Below, one piece after another: positions 7,989 through 16,440 of a DNA stretch of 64,000 nucleotides; positions within the stretch are counted from its first letter, which is position 1; each line of letters starts with the position of its first letter. Made by a program: the position numbers and the translations under genes. A model generated the notes under the pieces. It had not been told where the DNA came from. It did not search any database and was given only the letters and a program-made list of their open reading frames with translations. This DNA is from Bacteroidetes bacterium B1(2017) (lineage in GTDB: Bacteria; Bacteroidota; Bacteroidia; UKL13-3): contig NKJG01000001.1 in assembly GCA_002256395.1 (NCBI GenBank), positions 1,178,001-1,242,000 of the forward strand, written 5' to 3'.

Positions 7989-10900
7989 TTACCAGTTCAA
8001 CTCCTTTACTACTTTATAAGGCGCTAGGTCTCCTCTATTTATATCTTTATTCTTTCTTGCAACAGCATTGTTTTGAGCTTCGCCTTTGCTGTTGCCATAA
8101 CCAATAGTAAAGAGTACACTGGTGCAATCCCAAGCAGGTATTTTTTTGCGGTATTCAATTATGCAGGCAAACCTATAATTGGTATCTATTTCGGCGGAGG
8201 TCTCTGAATGATAGGAATACCCTTTTCCCTGATAATTTTTTCCTAGATAGTCATTCATATCTTTTTCTGCTTGTGCATACGACCTCAAAGAATATTCACC
8301 CTCAACAATTCTTGTAATTGAAGTTTTTGTATCATCAAAATAAAAGCTTCCTTCTTTGCAACTAATTTTGGCTGGACCATTTACTCTACCAAATACTAAA
8401 TACCTATGACCGCCTTTTGTACCACCACCACCAATGTTCGGAGGTGTGGATGGGGTATCATCATTAACAGGACCACCTCCAGTTCCACCACCACCACCCA
8501 CATTAATGGCGGGATCTGTCCATTTGGTGCTCATGAAAACAGTTTTGCCATATACAACCTTGCCTAAGTTGGTAATGGCATAAGCTCTGAAATAATAGCC
8601 GGTAGAGGCAATAAGGCCACTCATATTGCTTACAAAAATACCATTTCCAGTGCCATCAACTGTTTTGGTATTTGCAATGGTTGGATCTACTTGTTGGCTC
8701 CAACAAACGCCTCTACTTGTTACTATTTCACTTCCTATATTTTCAATTAAACCACCCGCAATGGCTGTAGTAGTCGTAGTGCCAAAAGTTCCTCTGGTTT
8801 CAACAAAAATACTCGGATGGTCTTGAGTAAAAAAGTACTCTCTTTTTCCGTAAAAAGTTGCCCCACTTGAATTTGTGGCATAAGCTCTATAATAGTATCC
8901 AGTTTTAACAGCAAGTCCGCTTATAACAGCGGAAAATGAACCTGCTGTTGCTCCATTGCTAGTTTTTAAACCAGCAACAGTTGGATTCCCTATAGTATCA
9001 TAACAGAATCCCCTTTGAACAATTGTGGCTGTTCCAAACAAAGTTATATTTCCACTCACTTTTGCCGTTACACCCCATACCTCCGAAGGCGATTGAGTGT
9101 TTACTAAAACCATAATTGCTGGCAGTGTTAGCACATTTCCATAGTATATCGACCCTCCAATAGTACTTGCATATGCCCGTATATAAAATGTCTTGTTTGG
9201 AATTGTTAATTCAAATTTTCCAGAAAAACTGCCTATGCCACTTCCCATTGAGAAATTGGTCGACATAGCATAAGCTTGCGGATTAACATCCGCACTAACG
9301 ATTATTCCTCTTTCTGTTACTGTACCAGTACCACTTACGGTTCCACCACAAGTTCCCTCCGAGCCTAAGTTATTAGTAATAGCTGCCGTTGTAACGCTAA
9401 TATTGGCTGCAGGTAAGGTAGTAAAAGTTACCTCATTTCCATAGTAAGTTGGACCAGAACTAGAGGTGGCATAAGCGCGCATATAATAGAGAGAACTAGG
9501 GGTTAAACCAGTTATTTGACTAGAAAAGGAATCTACATTATAACTAAAAACTTGCGAATGCGGACCGCTAATATCTGGATTGGGACTTGTTCCATAACAA
9601 AAGCCTTTTATTTGAATTCCTCCATTGCCAAATACCGTTCCATTTGCTTGAACCGTTTCTTCACTTACACTTTGCGCATTTGCTGTGGTTAAAACAAAAT
9701 ACCCAGATTGAAAGGTATTAAAAGCTATGGTATTACCATAATACGTAAGGCCTGTATTTTTAGTGGCATAAGAGCGTACAAAGTATTTTGTATTTATAGT
9801 TAGCCCACTCATTAAGCTTGTATAGGTGCCGCTATTGGCGCCATTAATAGTTTTACTACCGGTAACTAGTGGTAAAGGGCTTGTTCCCCAGCAAACTCCC
9901 GTGGCAGTAATGGTTCCGGAAGTAGTTAAAGGTGTGTATCCTCCAGAATAAGCACTTGTACTTAATATTGTATTTACTGGCGAGGTTGTTATTGTTTGAA
10001 TTGGATTGGTGCTTAACAAAGCACCATAAACAGTAATGCCTGTATTAGATGTTGCATAGGCTCGGTAATAATAAATGGTAGCAGGCAATAAATTGCTTAC
10101 AAGACCATTAAAATCTCCCATACCAGAACCCATTGTTACTTTGGTTCCTGTAATGGTTGGATTATTGCTTGTAGAATAACAAACTCCTCTTGAAGCTATG
10201 GTTCCAGTGCCATTTACATTGCCACTAAAAGGAGCATCGAAATATTCTAAAAAAATGTTTAAAGTACCTATACTATTTGTAATAACGGTGAATGAGGCAG
10301 GTGCTTGGGTAGTAAAATTAATTTCGTTTCCATAATACGTTTTACCTAAGTTATCAGTGAGGTAGGAACGAGCATAATACATGGTACTAGCAGTAAGACC
10401 TGTTACAGACGAGGTATATGACCCACTTACCGTTCCATCAGTCGTTTTGGTGCCACTTATGCTTGGTTCAGAATTTATTCCATAACAAACACCTTTGGAG
10501 GCAATTTGTATACTTCCGTTTATTTCTAAGGTTGTATTAATAAGCGCGGTGTTTGACCCTACTCCAATTGCATCTGATGCAAGCAAAGTTACAGGTTGGT
10601 TAACCATAGTAAACGTTTTTGTTGTCCCATAAACTACCGTTCCAGAGGTACTTGTTCCAAATGCTCTATAGTTATAGCTGCTTCCCATTGTTAATCCTGA
10701 AACAGAGAGAGAGTAATTTCCAGTACCATTACTTTCTTTGATAGTATTACTATTTATGTTTGGAGTGCCAGAACTTGTCCAACAAAACCCCCTGTTTTTT
10801 ACAGGCAATGACCCCGTAATACTTCCATTAAACGTAGCATTGTTTAAATTAATGCCAAATACACCCTCTGTTTTTGCTATTAATCCTGTTTCGGGTAAGG

Positions 10901-12797
10901 TTTGTATGGTTTGTTCATCACTATAATAGGTGTAATAGCCATTTCCATAAGCATTAATTGTTACATAGGCTCTCAAATAATAAGTAGCGTTTGCCTCTAA
11001 TCCAGAAAGGGAAATACTCAAGTCGCCTTCTGTAATGCCACCATTTACTTTTGAGTCGTCAAGATTTACATTAGGTTCAGTGCTATAACAAATGCCCCTT
11101 GCAGAGATATTACCTGAGCCATTGGTTCCTACCTTTTGTGCAAAGGTTTCGATTGTAGCATTGGAAGTTTGAATATTGGATACAGATTTAATTCTGGTTT
11201 CTGCCTCTGCAAAATTATAATAATAGAAAAACCGCAGGCTCGATTCGAGATAGGTTCCATTGCTTAATATAGCAAATGATTTTGCTACATATCCTCCTCC
11301 AGGTGAGGTTAATTTATCTAGTACGGTTGAAAAATTATTTGGCCCCGAAGGTAAATTAACCAAAGAATCGCTAGGAACTATCCATAGCCCATCATTTTGA
11401 GCAAAATCAATATTGCTTTCTTTTTGATAATAAAAGCCCTTACTGGCAACTCCAGCCTGGCCTTCATAAACGGCATCTAATGTATATTTGTTTTTGTCCA
11501 TTAAGGGAGGATAAAAAGTTATAGTTGATCTTGGCTGAGAGCTTAAAAGAGTGGTGAAAGAAAGACTATTTGAATATATAATATTGCCTGCAGTGGTTTT
11601 TAAAAAGTATCTCGCATAGTATTTTGTATTTGGAGTTAATCCGTTTAACATTCTTCCTCCAATAGTAAAATTTGTATTAAACGAACCAACATAATAATTG
11701 AACTTATGACTTGTATCTGGGTTGGGTGTGGTAGCATAACATAAACCATACATCACATAACTTCCAACGCCCCTAATTGCAGCACCAAAGGAGGCGGTAG
11801 AACTAGTTATTTCGCGCAAAGGACTAAGTACGGGGTGGAGTTCTGTTAAGGTAGTAAGCATACCTAATGTACTGTAAATTATTTTACCATTTGAGGTTTT
11901 TGCATAGGCTGTGGCATAGTATGTTGTATTGCTTTGTAAATTAGTAAGCAGTTTGCTAAAGTTTCCAGGTCCTGAACCTACAATCATTTTGTTATGAGAA
12001 GTGTCTGGCATTTTTCCAGTTAACAAATAGGCTTGCTTGGTCATATAACAAAATCCTCTTTCAACAATAGTGTCGGGAGCGTTTTGTATAATTTCTGCAT
12101 TTAAGGAAAATGAAAAATACGAAATATCCGTTGTGGCTTTAAAGGAAATATCAACTCTCTTTTTAGTAGTAAAAACTTTTGTTGGACCTATATAATAATA
12201 ATCTAAGGAGCTCTTGTAATAGGCCCAAACATAATACGTTTTATTTTCTAGGAGATTGCTTAAATTGCTTGTAAATTTTCCAATTCCCGGTCCTTCATTG
12301 GTTTTGTCTTTTTGCAAGGTTGGTTGGGGTAAGGTATCATATATTACTCCTTTTTCTACGACGGTCATTGATCCACCAATCTTAACTATTTCACCCCCAC
12401 TTATTGCCGTTGATCCGGTTACAGATGTTATTGAATCTGTGTTTATTGTAAAACCAACGAAATTTATGGTAACGATTTTTTCATCTGTATACGAATCATT
12501 ATTTGGAAAGGCAAAGCAACCGCCCTCAGTAACCTTTCCTCTGTATTGTTTAGTATAAGGGGGCACTATCCAAATGTTTTTGTTTTGACTACCGCTTATA
12601 TCAGTCCAAACAGCTGTACTTCCTGGGTAATAATTGCTTTGTTGCCAAATTAAGTTGCCACGGTAATTTTCTAGTTTTAATAAGACCGAGTCGCCATAAA
12701 ATAGGTCAAGAGTTTGAGCACACAAGCTATTGGCTTGCCATGTTAAAAGCATGAGTAGTATGCTAATTAAGGCAATGATTTTTTTCTTAAAATACAT
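7989..12797 (-). CDS. Giant secreted protein with about 13 Fn3-like repeats
   Basis: 1602 residues with a signal peptide (MYFKKKIIALISILLMLLTW, cleaved near LCAQ). Residues ~25-110 form a leading domain. From ~115 to ~1425 there are about 13 repeats of ~95-110 residues, each carrying a RGFCYDT-like turn (ISARGICYST, VKNRGFCWTS), then K...G.G.F, a GL.....YY.RAYAT segment and G..YYG...TFTT. These are Bacteroidota Fn3-like modules, usual in adhesins. A glycine-rich linker (~1430-1460, GGGGGTGGGP) leads to a C-terminal domain of ~135 residues with cysteines (ISCKEGSF, FACIIEY, WDCTSVLF). No T9SS sorting domain is visible. The gene lies 12 bp after a T9SS cargo gene and just upstream of the GldLM-like block, so it may be a filament or adhesin served by that machine; this is inference. 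Confidence 0.85.
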   Translation of the reverse strand: MYFKKKIIALISILLMLLTWQANSLCAQTLDLFYGDSVLLKLENYRGNLIWQQSNYYPGSTAVWTDISGSQNKNIWIVPPYTKQYRGKVTEGGCFAFPNNDSYTDEKIVTINFVGFTINTDSITSVTGSTAISGGEIVKIGGSMTVVEKGVIYDTLPQPTLQKDKTNEGPGIGKFTSNLSNLLENKTYYVWAYYKSSLDYYYIGPTKVFTTKKRVDISFKATTDISYFSFSLNAEIIQNAPDTIVERGFCYMTKQAYLLTGKMPDTSHNKMIVGSGPGNFSKLLTNLQSNTTYYATAYAKTSNGKIIYSTLGMLTTLTELHPVLSPLREITSSTASFGAAIRGVGSYVMYGLCYATTPNPDTSHKFNYYVGSFNTNFTIGGRMLNGLTPNTKYYARYFLKTTAGNIIYSNSLSFTTLLSSQPRSTITFYPPLMDKNKYTLDAVYEGQAGVASKGFYYQKESNIDFAQNDGLWIVPSDSLVNLPSGPNNFSTVLDKLTSPGGGYVAKSFAILSNGTYLESSLRFFYYYNFAEAETRIKSVSNIQTSNATIETFAQKVGTNGSGNISARGICYSTEPNVNLDDSKVNGGITEGDLSISLSGLEANATYYLRAYVTINAYGNGYYTYYSDEQTIQTLPETGLIAKTEGVFGINLNNATFNGSITGSLPVKNRGFCWTSSGTPNINSNTIKESNGTGNYSLSVSGLTMGSSYNYRAFGTSTSGTVVYGTTKTFTMVNQPVTLLASDAIGVGSNTALINTTLEINGSIQIASKGVCYGINSEPSISGTKTTDGTVSGSYTSSVTGLTASTMYYARSYLTDNLGKTYYGNEINFTTQAPASFTVITNSIGTLNIFLEYFDAPFSGNVNGTGTIASRGVCYSTSNNPTITGTKVTMGSGMGDFNGLVSNLLPATIYYYRAYATSNTGITVYGALLSTNPIQTITTSPVNTILSTSAYSGGYTPLTTSGTITATGVCWGTSPLPLVTGSKTINGANSGTYTSLMSGLTINTKYFVRSYATKNTGLTYYGNTIAFNTFQSGYFVLTTANAQSVSEETVQANGTVFGNGGIQIKGFCYGTSPNPDISGPHSQVFSYNVDSFSSQITGLTPSSLYYMRAYATSSSGPTYYGNEVTFTTLPAANISVTTAAITNNLGSEGTCGGTVSGTGTVTERGIIVSADVNPQAYAMSTNFSMGSGIGSFSGKFELTIPNKTFYIRAYASTIGGSIYYGNVLTLPAIMVLVNTQSPSEVWGVTAKVSGNITLFGTATIVQRGFCYDTIGNPTVAGLKTSNGATAGSFSAVISGLAVKTGYYYRAYATNSSGATFYGKREYFFTQDHPSIFVETRGTFGTTTTTAIAGGLIENIGSEIVTSRGVCWSQQVDPTIANTKTVDGTGNGIFVSNMSGLIASTGYYFRAYAITNLGKVVYGKTVFMSTKWTDPAINVGGGGGTGGGPVNDDTPSTPPNIGGGGTKGGHRYLVFGRVNGPAKISCKEGSFYFDDTKTSITRIVEGEYSLRSYAQAEKDMNDYLGKNYQGKGYSYHSETSAEIDTNYRFACIIEYRKKIPAWDCTSVLFTIGYGNSKGEAQNNAVARKNKDINRGDLAPYKVVKELNW

Positions 12798-12809
12798 GTT
12801 TGGTGTGCT

Positions 12810-13733
12810 TTATTGAATGATTAATTTTTTGCTTTGGAAATTGTTATCGCTGCCTATTCGAATGGTATAAACCCCTGGAATAATCTCCCCCAAATCAAGT
12901 TCAGGGTTTGTCCTATCAATTTCTCTTAAAACATAGGTTCGAACCAAACGGCCCATAAGGTCAAATACTTCTATCGAAAGCGTGTTGCTTTGGGCTAAAA
13001 TTAGGCCCTGAAAAACGATTATACTTTTAGTGGGATTTGGATATACTTTCCAAGTTTGCCATCCTTCTGGAACATTTAATCCGCTTGGCTTAGTTGAAAC
13101 TTGCACTAAAACCGAATCACTTTGAGTTGATCCATAAGCGTCTATTACAGTTACTCTATAAAGTGTTGTTGAATCGGGCGTGGCAAGAGGGTTTTCAAGG
13201 GTATCGTTATTAATACTTTGTGCTGGTTTCCATAAATAATGATAGGGTGGAGAACCTCCTGTTGCTAATGGTTTTTGACCTAACAAAGTGCTTGAGCCCT
13301 TTTGTATTATTTGGTTGTTACCTACATGTAGAAAAATTTGGCTACCAATTACTTGAATTAAAATGGATTCTAATTGAGTACAGCCATCAGCATCAGTTAC
13401 CAATATTGTATATTGGGTATTAATATTTGGGCTGGCTAGAGGGTTTGCAAGTGTATCGAAATTTAATCCAATAGAGGGTTTCCATAAATATTTATAAGGA
13501 GCTCTTCCACCTATCGCAATTGGTTTTTTCCCTAAAAGAAAACTCGCTCCTCTTGCAATAATGGTATCGTTGCCTATGTTTAAACTAACTGGACTTGGCC
13601 TTTGATAATAATCGAAGTTTAATACGTATTGCGCCTTGGAAAATTTTGGAAATATTGAGATAAAACAAAAAAAGAGTACAAAAAAGAGTGGTATCGATTT
13701 ACCAAAATTGGCAAGCTTGTCATTTTCCTTCAT
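12810..13733 (-). CDS. T9SS cargo with two PKD/Ig-like repeats
   Basis: 307 residues with an N-terminal hydrophobic signal (~14-30, PLFFVLFFCFISIFPKF). Two near-identical ~80-residue repeats follow, each with IGND/VGNN, then ARGASFLLGKKPIAIGG, PYKYLWKPS, N.DTLANPLA.P, T.Y...VTDA.GCTQ, a PKD/SprB-like fold. The end is a T9SS type A sorting domain (WKVYPNPTKS, VFDLMGRLV, PGVYTIRIGS, then KKLIIQ). The protein should be placed on the cell surface. It is the first gene of the minus-strand run that leads to the giant repeat protein (12 bp) and the GldLM-like block. Its close setting suggests an adhesin or tip protein working with the 1602-residue protein. Confidence 0.82.
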   Translation of the reverse strand: MKENDKLANFGKSIPLFFVLFFCFISIFPKFSKAQYVLNFDYYQRPSPVSLNIGNDTIIARGASFLLGKKPIAIGGRAPYKYLWKPSIGLNFDTLANPLASPNINTQYTILVTDADGCTQLESILIQVIGSQIFLHVGNNQIIQKGSSTLLGQKPLATGGSPPYHYLWKPAQSINNDTLENPLATPDSTTLYRVTVIDAYGSTQSDSVLVQVSTKPSGLNVPEGWQTWKVYPNPTKSIIVFQGLILAQSNTLSIEVFDLMGRLVRTYVLREIDRTNPELDLGEIIPGVYTIRIGSDNNFQSKKLIIQ

Positions 13734-13911
13734 TGTGCAATATATCTTTCATAGCAATGAAACTTTGGAAATATGTGTCAAAACAGTACTTATTTCCATT
13801 AATATGACATAAACTGATTTTTATTGGAGGTGCTGAAAAGCAGGGCTATACGCAAAAATAATTTCTACTAATAGGGGTAAACCATTCACTCTATTTATTC
13901 AGTTGCTAGAA

Positions 13912-14138
13912 AGCCCATTTGAATGAAAACTAATTGATTTAAGCGTAGGTTTTTGGTTAGCAAAGTTTGATTACTTCGTGATCCCAGAGGGGTGGCTTCA
14001 AAACAAATTCCCGAGCCTTCTGCTTTCATTGCACTTCGCTATCGCTGCGTTTCATTCAATCAGTGGGCTTTTTTGCGCCATCACCCTTTTGAAACTCCGC
14101 TAAGCTACGTTTCAACGGGCGCTAGCGCAAAAAAGCCC
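13912..14138. repeat. Nested palindromic intergenic element
   Basis: Three nested inverted repeats lie in ~230 bp without a gene. The outer arms are 13912-13928 (AGCCCATTTGAATGAAA) and 14050-14069 (TTTCATTCAATCAGTGGGCT), complementary apart from a short insertion. A perfect 14-bp pair GGGCTTTTTTGCGC (14065-14078) and GCGCAAAAAAGCCC (14125-14138) overlaps the second arm. Inside it is TTGAAAC (14089-14095) with GTTTCAA (14109-14115). Local composition is richer in G+C (CTTCGCTATCGCTGCG) than the surroundings. It looks like a palindromic interspersed repeat rather than a gene. The rest of the gap (13734-13911) shows nothing else. Confidence 0.6.
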
Positions 14139-14162
14139 GGTTTAGCAAAGCTAAACCAGGCT
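14128..14162 (-). terminator. Terminator of tRNA-Ser
   Basis: On the minus strand, GCCTGGTTTAGC, loop TTT, GCTAAACCGGGC, then six T. One mismatch interrupts the 12-bp stem. It starts about 12 bp after the tRNA-Ser 3' end. Confidence 0.8.
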
Positions 14163-14173
14163 CTTATTTCTTT

Positions 14174-14261
14174 TGGCGGAGAGGGCGGGATTCGAACCCC
14201 CGGTCCGGTAAAGGACACAAACTTTCCAAGCTTGCACGATCGGCCACTCTGACACCTCTCC
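14174..14261 (-). tRNA. tRNA-Ser (GGA)
   Basis: Read on the minus strand: acceptor stem GGAGAGG pairing with CCTCTCC, a D-arm, anticodon stem CAAGC/GTTTG around the loop TTGGAAA (anticodon GGA), the long variable arm expected of a class II serine tRNA (TGTCCTTTACCGGAC), T-arm with GGTTCGAAT, discriminator G and an encoded CCA end. A terminator hairpin follows. Confidence 0.95.
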
Positions 14262-14312
14262 AAGGGGAAGCAAAAATAAGGAATGCGGGTTCTTGCGCAA
14301 GAAAATTCTTTC

Positions 14313-15458
14313 TTAGTAAAAGGCTTTTGGAATGCGCTTATTTATCCATGGGATATTGCCTATTGCAATAAGTTTGTTTATTAGCCATACTCTATCGCCT
14401 AAGAATTTTTGCATGTAGTAATGACTCTTAAAATTACCCCACATTTTTTTATACACTCGCTCGTCATAAGCGTTTAAATGTTCGGGTAAAAATTGGTCTT
14501 GAGCCAAGTTTTTTAAAACCAATTCAGCAGCAAACTTTCCGCTTTCCATGGCGGTTTCAATGCCTTCGCCACTAAAAGGGTCTATTAAACTAGCGGCATC
14601 CCCACAAAGCATATAGCGGTGGCCACTTATCTCATATTTTTTTGAACCTAATGGCAATCCAAATCCTTTAACGTCTTCTAAGGCTTCGGCATCTTTAAAG
14701 CGTTCTCTTACTTCAGGAATTTCTTCAAGAATCTTCCGTAAACTTTCTTTTAAGTCTATTTTTTTTTGAGCAATGGTTTCGCTCAACATTCCAAAACCTA
14801 CGTTGGCTTCGTTATTGCTTAATGGAAAGATCCAAAAATATCCAGGCAAATATCCTTTTAAAAAATAAACTTCTAACGAATCACCAGTGAGTCCTTTAAC
14901 GTTTCGGTAGTATTGCCTAACTGCACCGCTATAATGTTTGCGATCAACCCTAAAACCTGCTAGTTTCTTAGCTACTTGGCTATGTGCGCCATCGCAACCA
15001 ATAATTACTTTGGATTCTAATATGCTTCCATCTTCTAGCTTTACCCAAGCTTTATTGGCATCTGTAAATACCTCTTTTACTTTTGTGTTTCCAAAAAAAG
15101 TAGCGGTTGGGTTTTGCATGGCTTTTGTAAAAAGCCAATTATCAAAATCAATTCTTCGTATGCAATGGCCAATTTTGCTAAAGCCAATTTCAAAACTTTG
15201 AAAACGCGGGCTATATACTTTTGCTTTGGTAATATTTGTTTTTGGAGCAAAGGCCAAAAGCTCCGTTTCTAAGGCTGGGTCTATTTGCCTAAGTATGCGT
15301 TTGGCAATGGAACTTACGGCATCGCCGCATACCTTATCTCTTGGAAACGTTTCTTTATCTATAAGCGCTATTTTTAAGCCACTGTTTTTAAGAGTAAGCG
15401 TAAACGTGGCTCCAGCAGGGCCAGCACCTAAAACTATCACATCAAATTTTTGAACCAA
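14313..15458 (-). CDS. Geranylgeranyl-reductase-family FAD-dependent oxidoreductase
   Basis: 381 residues. It has an N-terminal Rossmann FAD motif (DVIVLGAGPAGA, ~5-16), the family's RDKVCGDAVS segment (~40-49), and the second FAD motif with CGDAASLIDPFSGEGIETAM (~285-304). This is the typical layout of the geranylgeranyl reductase/PHBH-like flavoprotein family (COG0644). Members reduce isoprenoid chains or act as monooxygenases on quinones and lipids; the substrate here is unknown. The first in-frame start is TTG (15458); no ATG precedes the FAD motif, so a TTG start is likely. It is divergent from a methyltransferase across ~120 bp, which suggests a joint role in isoprenoid-lipid or quinone modification. 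Confidence 0.82.
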   Translation of the reverse strand: MVQKFDVIVLGAGPAGATFTLTLKNSGLKIALIDKETFPRDKVCGDAVSSIAKRILRQIDPALETELLAFAPKTNITKAKVYSPRFQSFEIGFSKIGHCIRRIDFDNWLFTKAMQNPTATFFGNTKVKEVFTDANKAWVKLEDGSILESKVIIGCDGAHSQVAKKLAGFRVDRKHYSGAVRQYYRNVKGLTGDSLEVYFLKGYLPGYFWIFPLSNNEANVGFGMLSETIAQKKIDLKESLRKILEEIPEVRERFKDAEALEDVKGFGLPLGSKKYEISGHRYMLCGDAASLIDPFSGEGIETAMESGKFAAELVLKNLAQDQFLPEHLNAYDERVYKKMWGNFKSHYYMQKFLGDRVWLINKLIAIGNIPWINKRIPKAFY

Positions 15459-15577
15459 AGTAAGGGTATTGAGCTAACAAGTTTAGGTATTGAGACCCAA
15501 GTTTGCAAATGGTGTTTGCCCATAGCCCTATGTTTTGAAGGGAATATTTGTTTACCTTGCAGCCTTTGATTAGGAAT

Positions 15578-16429
15578 ATGCAAGAGGTTAAAAACCAAGA
15601 AATCATTCATTACTACGAAACCTGCGATGAGCATTATAGCCTTTTGTGGCACCTAAATACGCACATGGCCATGCATTACGGGTATTGGGACAAAAACACC
15701 CGTAATCTTAAAGATGCTTTATTTAATTTGAACGAACTTTTAGCCAATGAGGCGGGAATTGATGCTTCAACTAAGGTTCTAGACGCAGGCTGCGGCGTGG
15801 GAGGCAGCTCTTTATATTTGGCTCGAACCAGAAAATGCCAGGTGGAGGGAATTACGCTTTCTAGCAAGCATGTGGCTTTGGCAAATACCCAATCACAGAA
15901 AGAAGGCTTGGCAGAATTAGCTCACTTTAGCGTAAACGATTTTACCAGTACCAACTTTGAACCCGAAACCTTCGATGTGGTTTGGGCCATAGAAAGTGTT
16001 TGCCATGCCAACGAAAAGAAAGAATTTTTGGCCGAAGCCTTTAGAGTTTTAAAAAAAGGTGGAAAGCTCATAATGGTTGATTTTTATAGAACCATGCCCG
16101 AGCCAAATGAAAAAGAATTTTACTGGTTAAACTCTTGGGCTAAAACATGGGCCGTGCCTCATTTTGAGTATAAAGACCATTTTTTGCAAAAGGCTAAAGA
16201 AGTTGGTTTTAGTAGCGTTCAGGCAAAAGATATAACACCAAACATAAAACCTAGTGCGCGCCTTTTATATTTCTATTTCTTCCCAGGTATGGCTTGGAAT
16301 TACTTGCTAAAATTGGTGGGCAAACACAACAATAGCCATATCGAAAATATATGGTCGGCATACTACCAGTACCATGCCTTGCAAAAAGGTTTTTGGAGTT
16401 ACGAGTTAATTAGCGCTGCTAAAGCCTAA
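15578..16429 (+). CDS. SAM-dependent methyltransferase, tocopherol/sterol-methyltransferase-like
   Basis: The start is put at the ATG at 15578 (MQEVKNQEIIHYY); an upstream TTG is unlikely. 283 residues of class I fold: motif I VLDAGCGVGGSSLYLA (~68-83), VEGITLSSKHVALA for the acidic-loop region, FDVVWAIESVCHA for motif II, and LKKGGKLIMVDF for motif III. Together with the N-terminal MHYGYWD segment this matches the C-methyltransferase group that includes tocopherol and sterol methyltransferases. The true acceptor is unknown. Divergent from the geranylgeranyl-reductase-family gene and 11 bp before an aminopeptidase gene, with which it may be co-transcribed. Confidence 0.82.
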   Translation: MQEVKNQEIIHYYETCDEHYSLLWHLNTHMAMHYGYWDKNTRNLKDALFNLNELLANEAGIDASTKVLDAGCGVGGSSLYLARTRKCQVEGITLSSKHVALANTQSQKEGLAELAHFSVNDFTSTNFEPETFDVVWAIESVCHANEKKEFLAEAFRVLKKGGKLIMVDFYRTMPEPNEKEFYWLNSWAKTWAVPHFEYKDHFLQKAKEVGFSSVQAKDITPNIKPSARLLYFYFFPGMAWNYLLKLVGKHNNSHIENIWSAYYQYHALQKGFWSYELISAAKA

Positions 16430-16440
16430 GCAAAATTTTT

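Noticed and set aside
7989..12797. Regular DNA-level periodicity that could suggest a CRISPR or satellite array
   Set aside because: The ~300-bp period comes from Fn3-like protein repeats in one open frame; the copies are diverged and there are no constant spacers.
13992..14252. An 86-codon plus-strand open frame with a GGEGGIRTPGP-like end
   Set aside because: It runs through the palindromic element and antisense through tRNA-Ser; that peptide end is a known artefact of reading tRNA genes backwards.
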